From an uncultured Tateyamaria sp. (GTDB taxonomy: Bacteria > Pseudomonadota > Alphaproteobacteria > Rhodobacterales > Rhodobacteraceae): a DNA stretch of 64,000 bases. The position numbers and the translations under genes are program-made. This document shows positions 44,841 to 52,434 of the stretch, in pieces (within the stretch, counting starts at the first letter, position 1; every line of letters starts with the position of its first letter). The notes beneath the pieces are model-generated. The model was not told the DNA's origin. It searched no databases and was given only the letters and a program-made list of their open reading frames with translations. The DNA lies in NCBI RefSeq assembly GCF_947503415.1, contig NZ_CANNDS010000001.1:902501-966500 (forward strand). The letters run 5' to 3'.

Positions 44841-46076
44841 TCAGGTCTCCTTCAGATCGGTCGTGGCAAGCAGCGCAATGGCCACAACCTTGAGGCCACA
44901 AGGCACGGCTGCATACAGCAGCGTGAGAAGCGCAAGCGCTTCGGGCGGGTGCGTGGCCGCACCGCTGTCAAACCCCGCCCGCTCAAGCGCGGGCAGCAGG
45001 GTGACAGCGGCAAAGGCCAGGGTGAATTTCGACACAAAGGACCACAGGCCAAACCCTTCGGATGCCGAGGGGCTGATGCGGGCCATGCGGGTGGCAAAAA
45101 CGGCAGGCAGCACGGTCAGATCGGCCCCCAGCGTGGCCCCCGACAGCGCACAGATGATGGCAAACGCAACCCAGTCGCCGGGGCCAAGGGTGACAGCCCA
45201 CCCAAAGGCAAAAATGGCCAGCACCATTGCAGACAGAAGAACCGATTTGGGACCGTAACGTTCCGCCAGCCGACCCCAGACGGGGGCTGCCAAGGCCGCG
45301 GAGAGAAAGAACAAAAGCAATAGCGGTCCTTCGAAACCGGGGGCCTGCAGTCGGCTTTCCACGAAGAACAGGAACAGAGTCGAACTGACGGCCACGGGCG
45401 CTGCGTTGACCAGCGCGATCAACAACAGTTTCCGCGCCAGCGCATCGCCCAAAACGGCCTTGAACCCGACCGACGGCGGCAGGCCATCGCTGACCCATTC
45501 GCCGCGCATCATCACGACCGCGGCCAAGGCCAGAACCAGAAAGCCAACCGCGAACCCGGCAAAGGGCGCGCCCATGAAACCGCCCAGCATCACAGGCGCA
45601 ATCGCGGCCAAGCAAACGCCCAGCAACGCGCCGGTCTCGCGCCAGCGCGCCAGCATCAAATGCCCCTGACCGGGCAGCCGATCCGCCTTGACCACACCTT
45701 GGGCATAGAAGTTGATTGTCAGGAAAGAGAACGCCGAAAACACGCCCGTCAGCATCAGGCCGAACCACACCAGCGGCGGCAGAAGCGGCGGCACAGCAAA
45801 CAGGCCCAGCATCGACACCGCCATTACCGTCGAGCCGATCAGAATCGCCAAACCGCGCCGCGAGCGCAGCGCCTCGGACATCCGCCCGAACAGCGGATCC
45901 TGCACCACATCAAGCAGCCGCAAGCCAAATAAGACAGCGCCCAAAGCGGCCAGCGACACACCGTATTCGTCAACGTAAAACTTCGGCGCATGGATATAGA
46001 TCGGCAGCCCGGCCGCACTCAGCAACGCGGCGAAGACCGCATAGGCGGGCAGACGTGTGGGCTGCGCATTGCTCAC
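44841..46076 (-). CDS. MFS/GPH-type transporter of the sigma-E-linked operon
   Basis: 411 aa from a GTG at 46076, which has AAGGAAG at 7 nt and overlaps the upstream stop as GTGA; the longer frame to 46235 is a shadow of DUF1365. Twelve predicted helices. The motif FGLRLLDVVQDPLFGRMSEALRSR is the sodium-solute/GPH-type signature, and a related loop WGRLAERYGPKSV starts the second half. Substrate unknown. Confidence 0.88.
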   Translation of the reverse strand: MSNAQPTRLPAYAVFAALLSAAGLPIYIHAPKFYVDEYGVSLAALGAVLFGLRLLDVVQDPLFGRMSEALRSRRGLAILIGSTVMAVSMLGLFAVPPLLPPLVWFGLMLTGVFSAFSFLTINFYAQGVVKADRLPGQGHLMLARWRETGALLGVCLAAIAPVMLGGFMGAPFAGFAVGFLVLALAAVVMMRGEWVSDGLPPSVGFKAVLGDALARKLLLIALVNAAPVAVSSTLFLFFVESRLQAPGFEGPLLLLFFLSAALAAPVWGRLAERYGPKSVLLSAMVLAIFAFGWAVTLGPGDWVAFAIICALSGATLGADLTVLPAVFATRMARISPSASEGFGLWSFVSKFTLAFAAVTLLPALERAGFDSGAATHPPEALALLTLLYAAVPCGLKVVAIALLATTDLKET

Positions 46077-46831
46077 CGCGACACTTCCTTGGACGGGGGC
46101 ACGGGGCGCGCGCGATAGGTGGCGCGTTTCCACCAGAGTTTCAGCGCCTGCCAGTGGATCAGCGCCAGCACACGGCGCGACCCGAACGGACGGCGCAGGA
46201 CCGCGCGCAGAATGCGCCCGTTGGTCAAGGCACAACGCTGTCCGGTCAATGTGGCGATCAGCCCACCTTCGCCGCGGGTGTAGTCAATCCAAACGCCGAT
46301 CCGGTCATCCCGGATGTCGAAGCGAAATTCATACCCACCTTCAACAGGTTGGAAGGGCGAGACATGGAAAATCTTGGTCGCCTGCATCCGGTCTTCGGCT
46401 GCGATGGGCCGCAGGTCGGAGTGGTTCACCAAGTAACTGTGGCGGTCGCCAAACGTGTTCGTCACCTCAGCGATCACGGCGATCATCTGATCATCTTCAC
46501 GGCGGCACAGCCAGAAGCTGACGGGGTTGAATACATAGCCCATGACCTTGGGCTGGGCCAGAAGTTCAATGCGTGCCACGCCGTTGATCTGGTGGGCCTG
46601 CAGCACGTCGCGCACCCACGCAGCCCCCCGTCCCTGGTGCGGTGCGCCGCCGTGATCCACATCATCCAACGCCATCAGCCCGCGCGTATTGCGCCCGAAC
46701 AGGCGCGGCACACGCAGCTCAGCCTCGGCGTCCAGCAGCATGTAATCGACGCTGTAGCGAAAGGCATTCTCGATGCCCCCCTTGCGCCCGTGAAACGTCA
46801 CGCCCGCGATATGATCGACGGTCGCCGTCAT
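46073..46831 (-). CDS. DUF1365-family protein
   Basis: 252 aa from the ATG at 46831, which overlaps the upstream stop by ATGA. Family motifs: HGRKGGIENAFRYSVDYMLL, LLAQPKVMGYVFNPVSFWLC, VIAEVTNTFGDRHSYLV and KIFHVSPFQPVEGGYEF. DUF1365 proteins are almost always next to this type of FAD protein. In Rhodobacter sphaeroides the equivalent gene lies in the sigma-E operon and, as I recall, takes part in ChrR turnover and in making modified (furan) fatty acids. Confidence 0.92.
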   Translation of the reverse strand: MTATVDHIAGVTFHGRKGGIENAFRYSVDYMLLDAEAELRVPRLFGRNTRGLMALDDVDHGGAPHQGRGAAWVRDVLQAHQINGVARIELLAQPKVMGYVFNPVSFWLCRREDDQMIAVIAEVTNTFGDRHSYLVNHSDLRPIAAEDRMQATKIFHVSPFQPVEGGYEFRFDIRDDRIGVWIDYTRGEGGLIATLTGQRCALTNGRILRAVLRRPFGSRRVLALIHWQALKLWWKRATYRARPVPPSKEVSR

Positions 46832-48129
46832 TCCGCGGCCACCTGCAATTGCGGTGTGCGCAGCAGTGCGCGGGCCACGTCCAGACCCGCAGTCAGGCCA
46901 TCTTCGTGGAACCCGTGCCGCATCCATGCGCCACAATACCACGTGTTGTTGGACCCATTCATCGCGCGCACCTGATCCTGCGCGGCCAGTGCGGCCAGAT
47001 CATAGACCGGATGGCGCAGCACCGTCTGGTCGTAAATCAACTCCTCGCGGATCGTGCGTTTGGTGTTCAGGGTGACAAAGTGCATGTCGTCCATCGGGAT
47101 CGGTTGCAGCGAGTTGATCCAATAGGTCAGGTCGATGCGGTCGGACTGCGCGCCCTTGTCCTCGGTATAGACCCAGCTGGACCAGACCTGCCGCCGCGTG
47201 GGCATGATGCTGTCGTCGCGGTGCAGAACCACGTCATTGGGCTGGTACTTCACAGCACCTAGGGCGGCCTTTTCATCCTCGGTCGGGTCATCGAGCAGGG
47301 CCAGGCTGTCGTCGGAATGGGTGGCAAAGATGACCTCGTCGAACATCTCCCATTCGCCGCCCCAGGCCTTGACCTGTGCACCGCCCTCCGTGCGGCGCAC
47401 GGACTGGACCGGCGCACCAAGGCGGATGTCGACGCCGTTGCCCAGCATCGCCGCCTCGATCCGGCGGACATATTCGATGGACCCGCCATCGACCGTGTAC
47501 CACTGGTGCTGTCCGGTGGCGTTCAGAAGCGCGTGGTTTTCAAAGAACTGGATCATGGCGTGGGCCGGAAAATCCATGATCTTCTCCACCGGGGTGGACC
47601 AGATCGCACCGCTGAGCGGCAGCAGATAGAAATCGCGGAACCAGTCTCCCGTCCCCATCACGTCCAGAAACTGCGCGACGGTGCGCGTTCGATCTTCATT
47701 CGCGAAACGCAGGGCGTTCTTGTTGAACCGCAGGATGTCCCTGACCATGCCAAGAAACTTTGGGTTCAGCGCATTGCGACGTTGGGCAAAAAGCGCATCC
47801 AGGCTGGCGAGGCCGTATTCCAGCCGCCCGCCGTCGATGGATGCGCCAAAGCTCATGTTCGACTTCACGACAGGCACGTCCAGTTCATCGAATAGGCGGG
47901 CCATGTTGGGGTAGTTGGCGTAGTTGAACACCAGAAACCCCGTATCCACCGGCTGATCGCCGCGTTTGCCCGCCATTATGGTGCGAGCGTGCCCGCCCAA
48001 GCGCGGCTCTGCTTCGAATAAGGTGACATGGTGGTCGGACGCAAGAGTATGGGCAGCGCCCATCCCTGATATCCCGCCCCCGATTACGGCAATGCGTTTC
48101 GGAGCGGCGGCAGCAATTTCAAATGGCAT
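46828..48129 (-). CDS. FAD-dependent oxidoreductase (flavin amine oxidase family)
   Basis: 433 aa. N-terminal FAD-binding GxGxxG motif in IAVIGGGISGMGAAHTL, then LFEAEPRLGGHART with the acidic ribose ligand; the C-terminus has WYCGAWMRHGFHEDGL, which closes the FAD site. It is the first gene of the five-gene operon facing rpoE, and members of this group are tied to modified fatty acid metabolism. A probable sigma-E promoter (48165-48194) lies about 30 nt before its ATG. Its stop overlaps DUF1365. Confidence 0.92.
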   Translation of the reverse strand: MPFEIAAAAPKRIAVIGGGISGMGAAHTLASDHHVTLFEAEPRLGGHARTIMAGKRGDQPVDTGFLVFNYANYPNMARLFDELDVPVVKSNMSFGASIDGGRLEYGLASLDALFAQRRNALNPKFLGMVRDILRFNKNALRFANEDRTRTVAQFLDVMGTGDWFRDFYLLPLSGAIWSTPVEKIMDFPAHAMIQFFENHALLNATGQHQWYTVDGGSIEYVRRIEAAMLGNGVDIRLGAPVQSVRRTEGGAQVKAWGGEWEMFDEVIFATHSDDSLALLDDPTEDEKAALGAVKYQPNDVVLHRDDSIMPTRRQVWSSWVYTEDKGAQSDRIDLTYWINSLQPIPMDDMHFVTLNTKRTIREELIYDQTVLRHPVYDLAALAAQDQVRAMNGSNNTWYCGAWMRHGFHEDGLTAGLDVARALLRTPQLQVAAE

Positions 48130-48164
48130 AAGTCGTCAGTTCCCGTACGTCCCAAGGTTTGTTC

Positions 48165-48194
48165 TATCTACGCAGGCATGACGCAACCGGATGC
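48165..48194 (-). promoter_or_regulatory. Probable sigma-E promoter of the FAD/DUF1365 operon
   Basis: On the minus strand GCATCC (48194-48189) is followed after exactly 18 nt by TAGATA (48170-48165). It mirrors the rpoE promoter on the other strand (TGATCC-N18-TAGACG). The start would be near 48158, giving a leader of about 29 nt. Confidence 0.65.
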
Positions 48195-48216
48195 ACAATA
48201 ACCAGACTTTTATTTT

Positions 48217-48246
48217 TGATCCGAAGCACTTTGTGTCGCGTAGACG
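48217..48246 (+). promoter_or_regulatory. Probable autoregulated sigma-E promoter of rpoE-chrR
   Basis: TGATCC (48217-48222), 18-nt spacer, TAGACG (48241-48246). TGATCC is the -35 type reported for RpoE-dependent promoters in Rhodobacter sphaeroides. Transcription would begin near 48252, which rules out the upstream in-frame starts at 48191 and 48251. Confidence 0.7.
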
Positions 48247-48334
48247 GTTTATGTTTGCGGGTTTAGACACGTCAAAGACAGATGCGCAGCTGTCCATCGG
48301 TATCATTCCGGGGGCGGCGACAGGACCGGCACTC

Positions 48335-48883
48335 ATGCAAGACAGCGATGCAAAACGAATGCAGTGGGTCGACCACATGGTTCGTATTCGCGACGATCAG
48401 GATCAGGCGGCCTTTGCCGCGCTGTTCGACCACTTTGCCCCGCGGGTCAAAGGGTTCCTGATGAAGTCGGGCGCGGATGCGTCGCTGGCAGAAGAATGCG
48501 CCCAGGAGGTGCTGGCGACCTGCTGGCACAAGGCGCACATGTTTGACCCCGCGCGGGCCTCGGTGGCGACATGGATCTTCACCATTGCGCGGAACCGAAA
48601 GATCGACGTGCTGCGCAAGCAGCGCCGCCCTGAGCCTGAAGATTTGGCATGGGGCCCTGAAGAAGAACCTGATCAGGCCGATGTGATGGCCTTGCAACAG
48701 GAAAGCGAACAGTTGGGTCGGGCAATCTCTGAACTGCCTGCAGCCCAGCGGGAATTGATACAAAAGGCGTATTTCGGGGATCTGTCCCACAGTGAAATCG
48801 CCGAACAAACCGGTCTGCCCCTGGGCACGATCAAATCTAGGATTAGATTGGCGCTTGAACGATTGCGCCACGCGATGAAGTGA
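48335..48883 (+). CDS. rpoE: ECF sigma factor RpoE (ChrR-regulated)
   Basis: 182 aa from the ATG at 48335; earlier in-frame starts lie upstream of the predicted transcript start. Region 2: AAFAALFDHFAPRVKGFLMK, CAQEVLATCWHKAHMFDP and VATWIFTIARNRKIDVLRKQ. Region 4: ISELPAAQRELIQKAYFGDL then HSEIAEQTGLPLGTIKSRIR. It directs the response to singlet oxygen and organic peroxides in related bacteria. The chrR start lies 5 nt after its stop (or overlaps it, if GTG at 48880 is used). Confidence 0.95.
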   Translation: MQDSDAKRMQWVDHMVRIRDDQDQAAFAALFDHFAPRVKGFLMKSGADASLAEECAQEVLATCWHKAHMFDPARASVATWIFTIARNRKIDVLRKQRRPEPEDLAWGPEEEPDQADVMALQQESEQLGRAISELPAAQRELIQKAYFGDLSHSEIAEQTGLPLGTIKSRIRLALERLRHAMK

Positions 48884-48888
48884 CGGAT

Positions 48889-49545
48889 ATGACACAACAG
48901 ATCACACATCACCTGACGGATAACATCCTGATGGGCTATGCTGCGGGGACGTTACCCGAGGCCTTCAACCTTATGGTTGCTACACATGTGTCGCTTTGCG
49001 ATGCGTGTCGGGCGCAAGTCGAAAGCTACGATGCTGTTGGCGGTGCTGTACTGGACCAGACACCCGGCAACGATATTTCGCTCACTCCGGGCAGCTTTGC
49101 CGCCACGATGGCGCTGATTGCCGGCGGTGCCCCTGATGAGATCCGCAAACCCCGCAGCCGTGACGTTGTGCTGCCGAAACCGCTGCAAGACTACGTGGGC
49201 GGCGGCCTTGACAGTGTTAAATGGCGGTCGATTGGCATGGGCGTGAAACAGGCGATCCTGCCCACGTCGAAAGATGCCTCGGCCCGTCTGCTTTATATCC
49301 CGGCAGGTGCGGCGATGCCCGACCACGGCCACCACGGCACCGAGATGACGATGGTGTTGCAGGGCGCGTTTCAGGACGAAGATGACTATTTCGCCCGTGG
49401 CGATGTGGAAGTGGCCGACAGCGATCTGCACCACACGCCCGTGGCCGACATCCATGAAGATTGCATCTGCCTAGCCGTGACGGACGCGCCACTGCGCTTC
49501 CAAGGGCTACTACCCAAGATCGCACAACGGTTCGCACGCATCTGA
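48889..49545 (+). CDS. chrR: Zinc anti-sigma factor ChrR with C-terminal cupin domain
   Basis: 218 aa from the ATG at 48889 (GTG at 48880 possible). The N-terminal ZAS domain shows GYAAGTLPEAFNLMVATHV and the zinc ligands His33, Cys37, Cys40 (THVSLCDAC) plus an early His7/His8. The C-terminal cupin has GAAMPDHGHHGTEMTMVLQG and the later DSDLHH segment, a second metal site needed for signal sensing. ChrR holds RpoE inactive until singlet oxygen or peroxide triggers its loss. Confidence 0.95.
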   Translation: MTQQITHHLTDNILMGYAAGTLPEAFNLMVATHVSLCDACRAQVESYDAVGGAVLDQTPGNDISLTPGSFAATMALIAGGAPDEIRKPRSRDVVLPKPLQDYVGGGLDSVKWRSIGMGVKQAILPTSKDASARLLYIPAGAAMPDHGHHGTEMTMVLQGAFQDEDDYFARGDVEVADSDLHHTPVADIHEDCICLAVTDAPLRFQGLLPKIAQRFARI

Positions 49546-49550
49546 GGTCT

Positions 49551-49569
49551 GGCGGAGGGTACCTCCGCC
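49551..49569 (+). terminator. Palindrome after chrR, probable terminator
   Basis: GGCGGAGG, GTA, CCTCCGCC: a perfect 8-bp stem 5 nt after the chrR stop, without a long T-run. Its core matches the element at 18322-18342, so it may be a REP-type repeat serving as transcript end. Confidence 0.55.
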
Positions 49570-49589
49570 CTACTCTTCCCACCCACCGT

Positions 49590-49612
49590 GTAAGACGGAC
49601 GTGTCGCCCGTC
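49590..49612. repeat. GTAAGAC palindrome
   Basis: GTAAGACGGACG, TGT, CGCCCGTC. Same GTAAGAC head as 18322; one mismatch in the stem. It lies in the gap between chrR and the dioxygenase gene. Confidence 0.5.
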
Positions 49613-49700
49613 AAAATCCGACGGTGCTTTTGTCGCCCTCGGAACAGAATTGCGCGCACCATGTGCCAACCCTGACCACGTCAAAAGGTCAGGAGGCACC

Positions 49701-50579
49701 ATGCTTTCGTCTCATACCTTGTCCGCAGGTCGGCTCAGCGCCAATCAACAAGCGCAGTATTGGCAAGACGGGTTTCTCTTTCCGCTGCCGTCTATTTCCG
49801 TTGACACGGCCCATGCTGCCCGCGCTGAGCTGGAACATATAGAAGCTGCGTATCATATGGCGGACCTGCCTCACCCGCTCAACACCTACAAACGCGTCAA
49901 CGCCCACGTGGTCATGCCAATGGCCGTCCGCATCGCGCGTGATCCCGCCATATTGGATGTGATCGAGGGCATCTTGGGCCCCGACATCCTGATCTATTCG
50001 ACCGAGTTCTTCATCAGGGAACCCAACACCGCCCACATCGTGTCGATGCATCAGGACCTGACCTATTGGGGCCTTGGCGCCATCGACGGGCTGGTCACGG
50101 CATGGATCGCGCTGTCACCGGCCACACCTGCGTCCGGCTGCATGGACTTTGTCGCGGGCAGCCACAAGAACGCGATCCTTGAACACGAGGACAACTTTGA
50201 TCCCAACAACCTGTTGTCCCGCGGCCAGGAGGTGAAGGTGGACGTCGCCTCCGAGGACAAGACCGCCATCGAAATCCACCCCGGCCAGATGTCGCTGCAT
50301 CATGGCCTGTCCATCCATGGCTCGGGCCCCAATACCACCGACGACCGGCGTATCGCCTGCGTGGTCCGCTATATCCGCCCCGATATGGCGCAAGAGGTCG
50401 GCGCGCAGGACTACGCCATGCCCGCACGGGGCACGGACACCTATGGCAATTTTATCCATGTGCCGGTGCCGACTGCCAACTTTACGCCCGAGGCACTGGC
50501 GCTTTACGATGACATCCGCGCCTCACAGGCCAAGGTCATGATGAAAGACGCCAAGGGCAGTACGGAGATTTACGCCTAA
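49701..50579 (+). CDS. Fe(II)/2-oxoglutarate dioxygenase, PhyH family (PhnY-like)
   Basis: 292 aa; AGGAGG precedes the ATG. PhyH-type facial triad: His117 and Asp119 (SMHQDLTYWG) and His206 (SIHGSGPN), with the 2-oxoglutarate-binding Arg in DDRRIACVVRYI. The next gene encodes an HD-domain protein whose ATG shares one base with this stop. In characterised phosphonate pathways a PhyH-type enzyme (PhnY) hydroxylates aminoethylphosphonate and an HD oxygenase (PhnZ) cleaves the C-P bond; the pair suggests such a role here, but the substrate is unproven. Confidence 0.85.
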   Translation: MLSSHTLSAGRLSANQQAQYWQDGFLFPLPSISVDTAHAARAELEHIEAAYHMADLPHPLNTYKRVNAHVVMPMAVRIARDPAILDVIEGILGPDILIYSTEFFIREPNTAHIVSMHQDLTYWGLGAIDGLVTAWIALSPATPASGCMDFVAGSHKNAILEHEDNFDPNNLLSRGQEVKVDVASEDKTAIEIHPGQMSLHHGLSIHGSGPNTTDDRRIACVVRYIRPDMAQEVGAQDYAMPARGTDTYGNFIHVPVPTANFTPEALALYDDIRASQAKVMMKDAKGSTEIYA

Positions 50580-51196
50580 TGGACCATGTGAAATTCACCG
50601 CGATGAAGGACGGCGACAAGGAGGATTACGACTTCCTGACCGCGCACGAGATCGAATACACGCGCGGCACCGCTGACCGTCTGCTGACCGCGCTCGAAAC
50701 GCTGGATGACAGCCTGTCCGGCTATCAAGTCACACGCCTTGGCCGTTCCGTCCAATCCGCCACACGGGCGTGGCGGGACGGGGCGGATACCGACTGGGTG
50801 GTTGCAACCCTGCTGCACGACATCGGCGACATCTTTGCCCCTTACAACCACGACGAATATGCGGCCTCGATCCTCAAATCCTGTGTGCGCGAGCAATGCA
50901 CATGGGTGGTCGAGAAACACGGCGATTTCCAGATGATCTATTATGGGCAGCATGTGGGCGCGAACCCGCACAAACGGGATGCGTACAAGGGGCACCCCTA
51001 TTTCGACGACTGTGCGGCGTTCTGCGAACGCTGGGACCAGTCGAGTGTCGACCCTGACTATGCTAGCCTGTCTCTTGATTTCTTCCGGGACATGGTGCGC
51101 GACGTGTTCGCGCGTGACGCTTACGACCCTGATGTGATGCAACCGGGCGTGCGCGTCCCGCTTCAGGACGCGGAAGTGGCCGCCGCGCGCGCCTGA
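50579..51196 (+). CDS. HD-domain protein, PhnZ/TmpB-like, with altered first metal ligand
   Basis: 205 aa. HD motif His80-Asp81 (LLHDIGDIF), further His at 91 (YNHDEYAAS) and 114 (EKHGDF). PhnZ-type mixed-valent di-iron oxygenases start their metal site with a His in L-x-H-S-x-Q; here the segment reads TRLGRSVQSATRA, so Arg56 replaces it (CGT, one base from CAT). The gene is translationally coupled to the dioxygenase, and its end overlaps the convergent cyclase by 34 nt. It is either a divergent oxygenase or an HD phosphohydrolase. Confidence 0.82.
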   Translation: MDHVKFTAMKDGDKEDYDFLTAHEIEYTRGTADRLLTALETLDDSLSGYQVTRLGRSVQSATRAWRDGADTDWVVATLLHDIGDIFAPYNHDEYAASILKSCVREQCTWVVEKHGDFQMIYYGQHVGANPHKRDAYKGHPYFDDCAAFCERWDQSSVDPDYASLSLDFFRDMVRDVFARDAYDPDVMQPGVRVPLQDAEVAAARA

Positions 51197-52434
51197 TCCA
51201 GTGACAGACCCCAGACAGAAATGCTGCCCTGACGACCCGGCAGCGTGAGTGACGGAATATGTTGCCACCCCGGCTCGCGATGATCGAGGGCTTGCATCAC
51301 GTCCTCTGATACAAGCAGCGCCATGCCTTCGGCCTTGGTCGCCGCCTCAAGCCGGGCCGCGACGTTCACCGTGTCCCCCAGAACCGTGTGTTCCAGGCGG
51401 CCCTCGTCCCCGACGACGCCGGCAAAGACATTGCCCAAGTGAATGCCGATCCCAAGGGGCACCTCATCGAAATGGGCCAGAACGTCATGGGCAAAAGCGA
51501 CCGCACAGGTCGCCGCATCTGCGTGCCGGTCATCAAAGATGATCATCGCGCCGTCGCCCACGAACTTGTCCACGATCCCCCCCGTTGCATCCGCCGCCTT
51601 GGAAATGCACGCCCGGTAACGTGCCAGAAAGGCCGACAAATCAGGCGGGGCCATGGTTTCTGCCAGCGCCGTGAAGCCCCGTATGTCGATGAACAGAATT
51701 GCCATACGCTTTTGTTCACCCGCCCGCATGGCATCCAGTCCCCGCACGGCCAGTTGGTCATCCAGTTCCGTCGGCAGAAACCGGGTCAGCTGCCCGCGGG
51801 CCTGCGCCTCGTCAATCGACCGGCGCAACAGCGCCCGAATGCGCATGGACGCGGCCACCAGCACAATCGCCGCCAAAGAGATCATGACGATCCGCACCAC
51901 ATTGGGCGGCCAGCCAAAGAGAAAGCGCAGCCCCTCCCGCGCTTCGGTTTCAGGGCCCAGAAACGGAATGTTCAGGATCACCGAAAAACCGACGATCAGC
52001 ACCACGGACATGCAGGCCAAAAGCGCCGGATTGAACCGCAACGCGCCGCAGGCCAGCACGACAGGGATCAACCAGATCGTCGGGAAGGCGGAAATGAACT
52101 GGCCCGACAGGCCCATGTTCGACAGGCTGAGCCATGACCCAAGCAGAATGAAAACACAGTCGATCAGCGCCGATGGCCACGCCATCCACGCGCGGAACTG
52201 ACCGCTGCGGATCAACAGGATGATGACAGTGCCCAACCCGAAATAGCTGGCCATGGTGAAGGCGGCATAAAGCAGTTGCTGTTCCAGCACCTCAGATTGC
52301 GGCATCCCCGTGAACCACAGTGCCACGAGCAGGACAACGCCCAAAGAACTGGAAATGATCAGCCGCAGAATGCCGATCAGGTGTTCCGCCTGCGCTTCGG
52401 CTTCGAAGAAAATCCGTTGTGCCTGGGGGGTCAT
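51163..52434 (-). CDS. Membrane adenylate/guanylate cyclase (class III)
   Basis: 423 aa from the ATG at 52434 (ATGA overlap with rmuC). Six N-terminal membrane helices (about 20-200), then a catalytic domain: metal-binding Asp250 in LFIDIRGFTALAETM and Asp294 in VDKFVGDGAMIIF, and HTVLGDTVNVAARLE for the base/transition-state residues. It makes a cyclic nucleotide in the cytoplasm. The membrane part has no recognised sensor domain name. It is the third gene of a mutL-rmuC-cyclase operon. Confidence 0.9.
   Translation of the reverse strand: MTPQAQRIFFEAEAQAEHLIGILRLIISSSLGVVLLVALWFTGMPQSEVLEQQLLYAAFTMASYFGLGTVIILLIRSGQFRAWMAWPSALIDCVFILLGSWLSLSNMGLSGQFISAFPTIWLIPVVLACGALRFNPALLACMSVVLIVGFSVILNIPFLGPETEAREGLRFLFGWPPNVVRIVMISLAAIVLVAASMRIRALLRRSIDEAQARGQLTRFLPTELDDQLAVRGLDAMRAGEQKRMAILFIDIRGFTALAETMAPPDLSAFLARYRACISKAADATGGIVDKFVGDGAMIIFDDRHADAATCAVAFAHDVLAHFDEVPLGIGIHLGNVFAGVVGDEGRLEHTVLGDTVNVAARLEAATKAEGMALLVSEDVMQALDHREPGWQHIPSLTLPGRQGSISVWGLSLDQARAAATSAS

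Noticed and set aside
48191-48334. Longer N-terminus of RpoE
   Set aside because: The predicted promoter lies inside it and the extra residues do not match ECF sigma factors.
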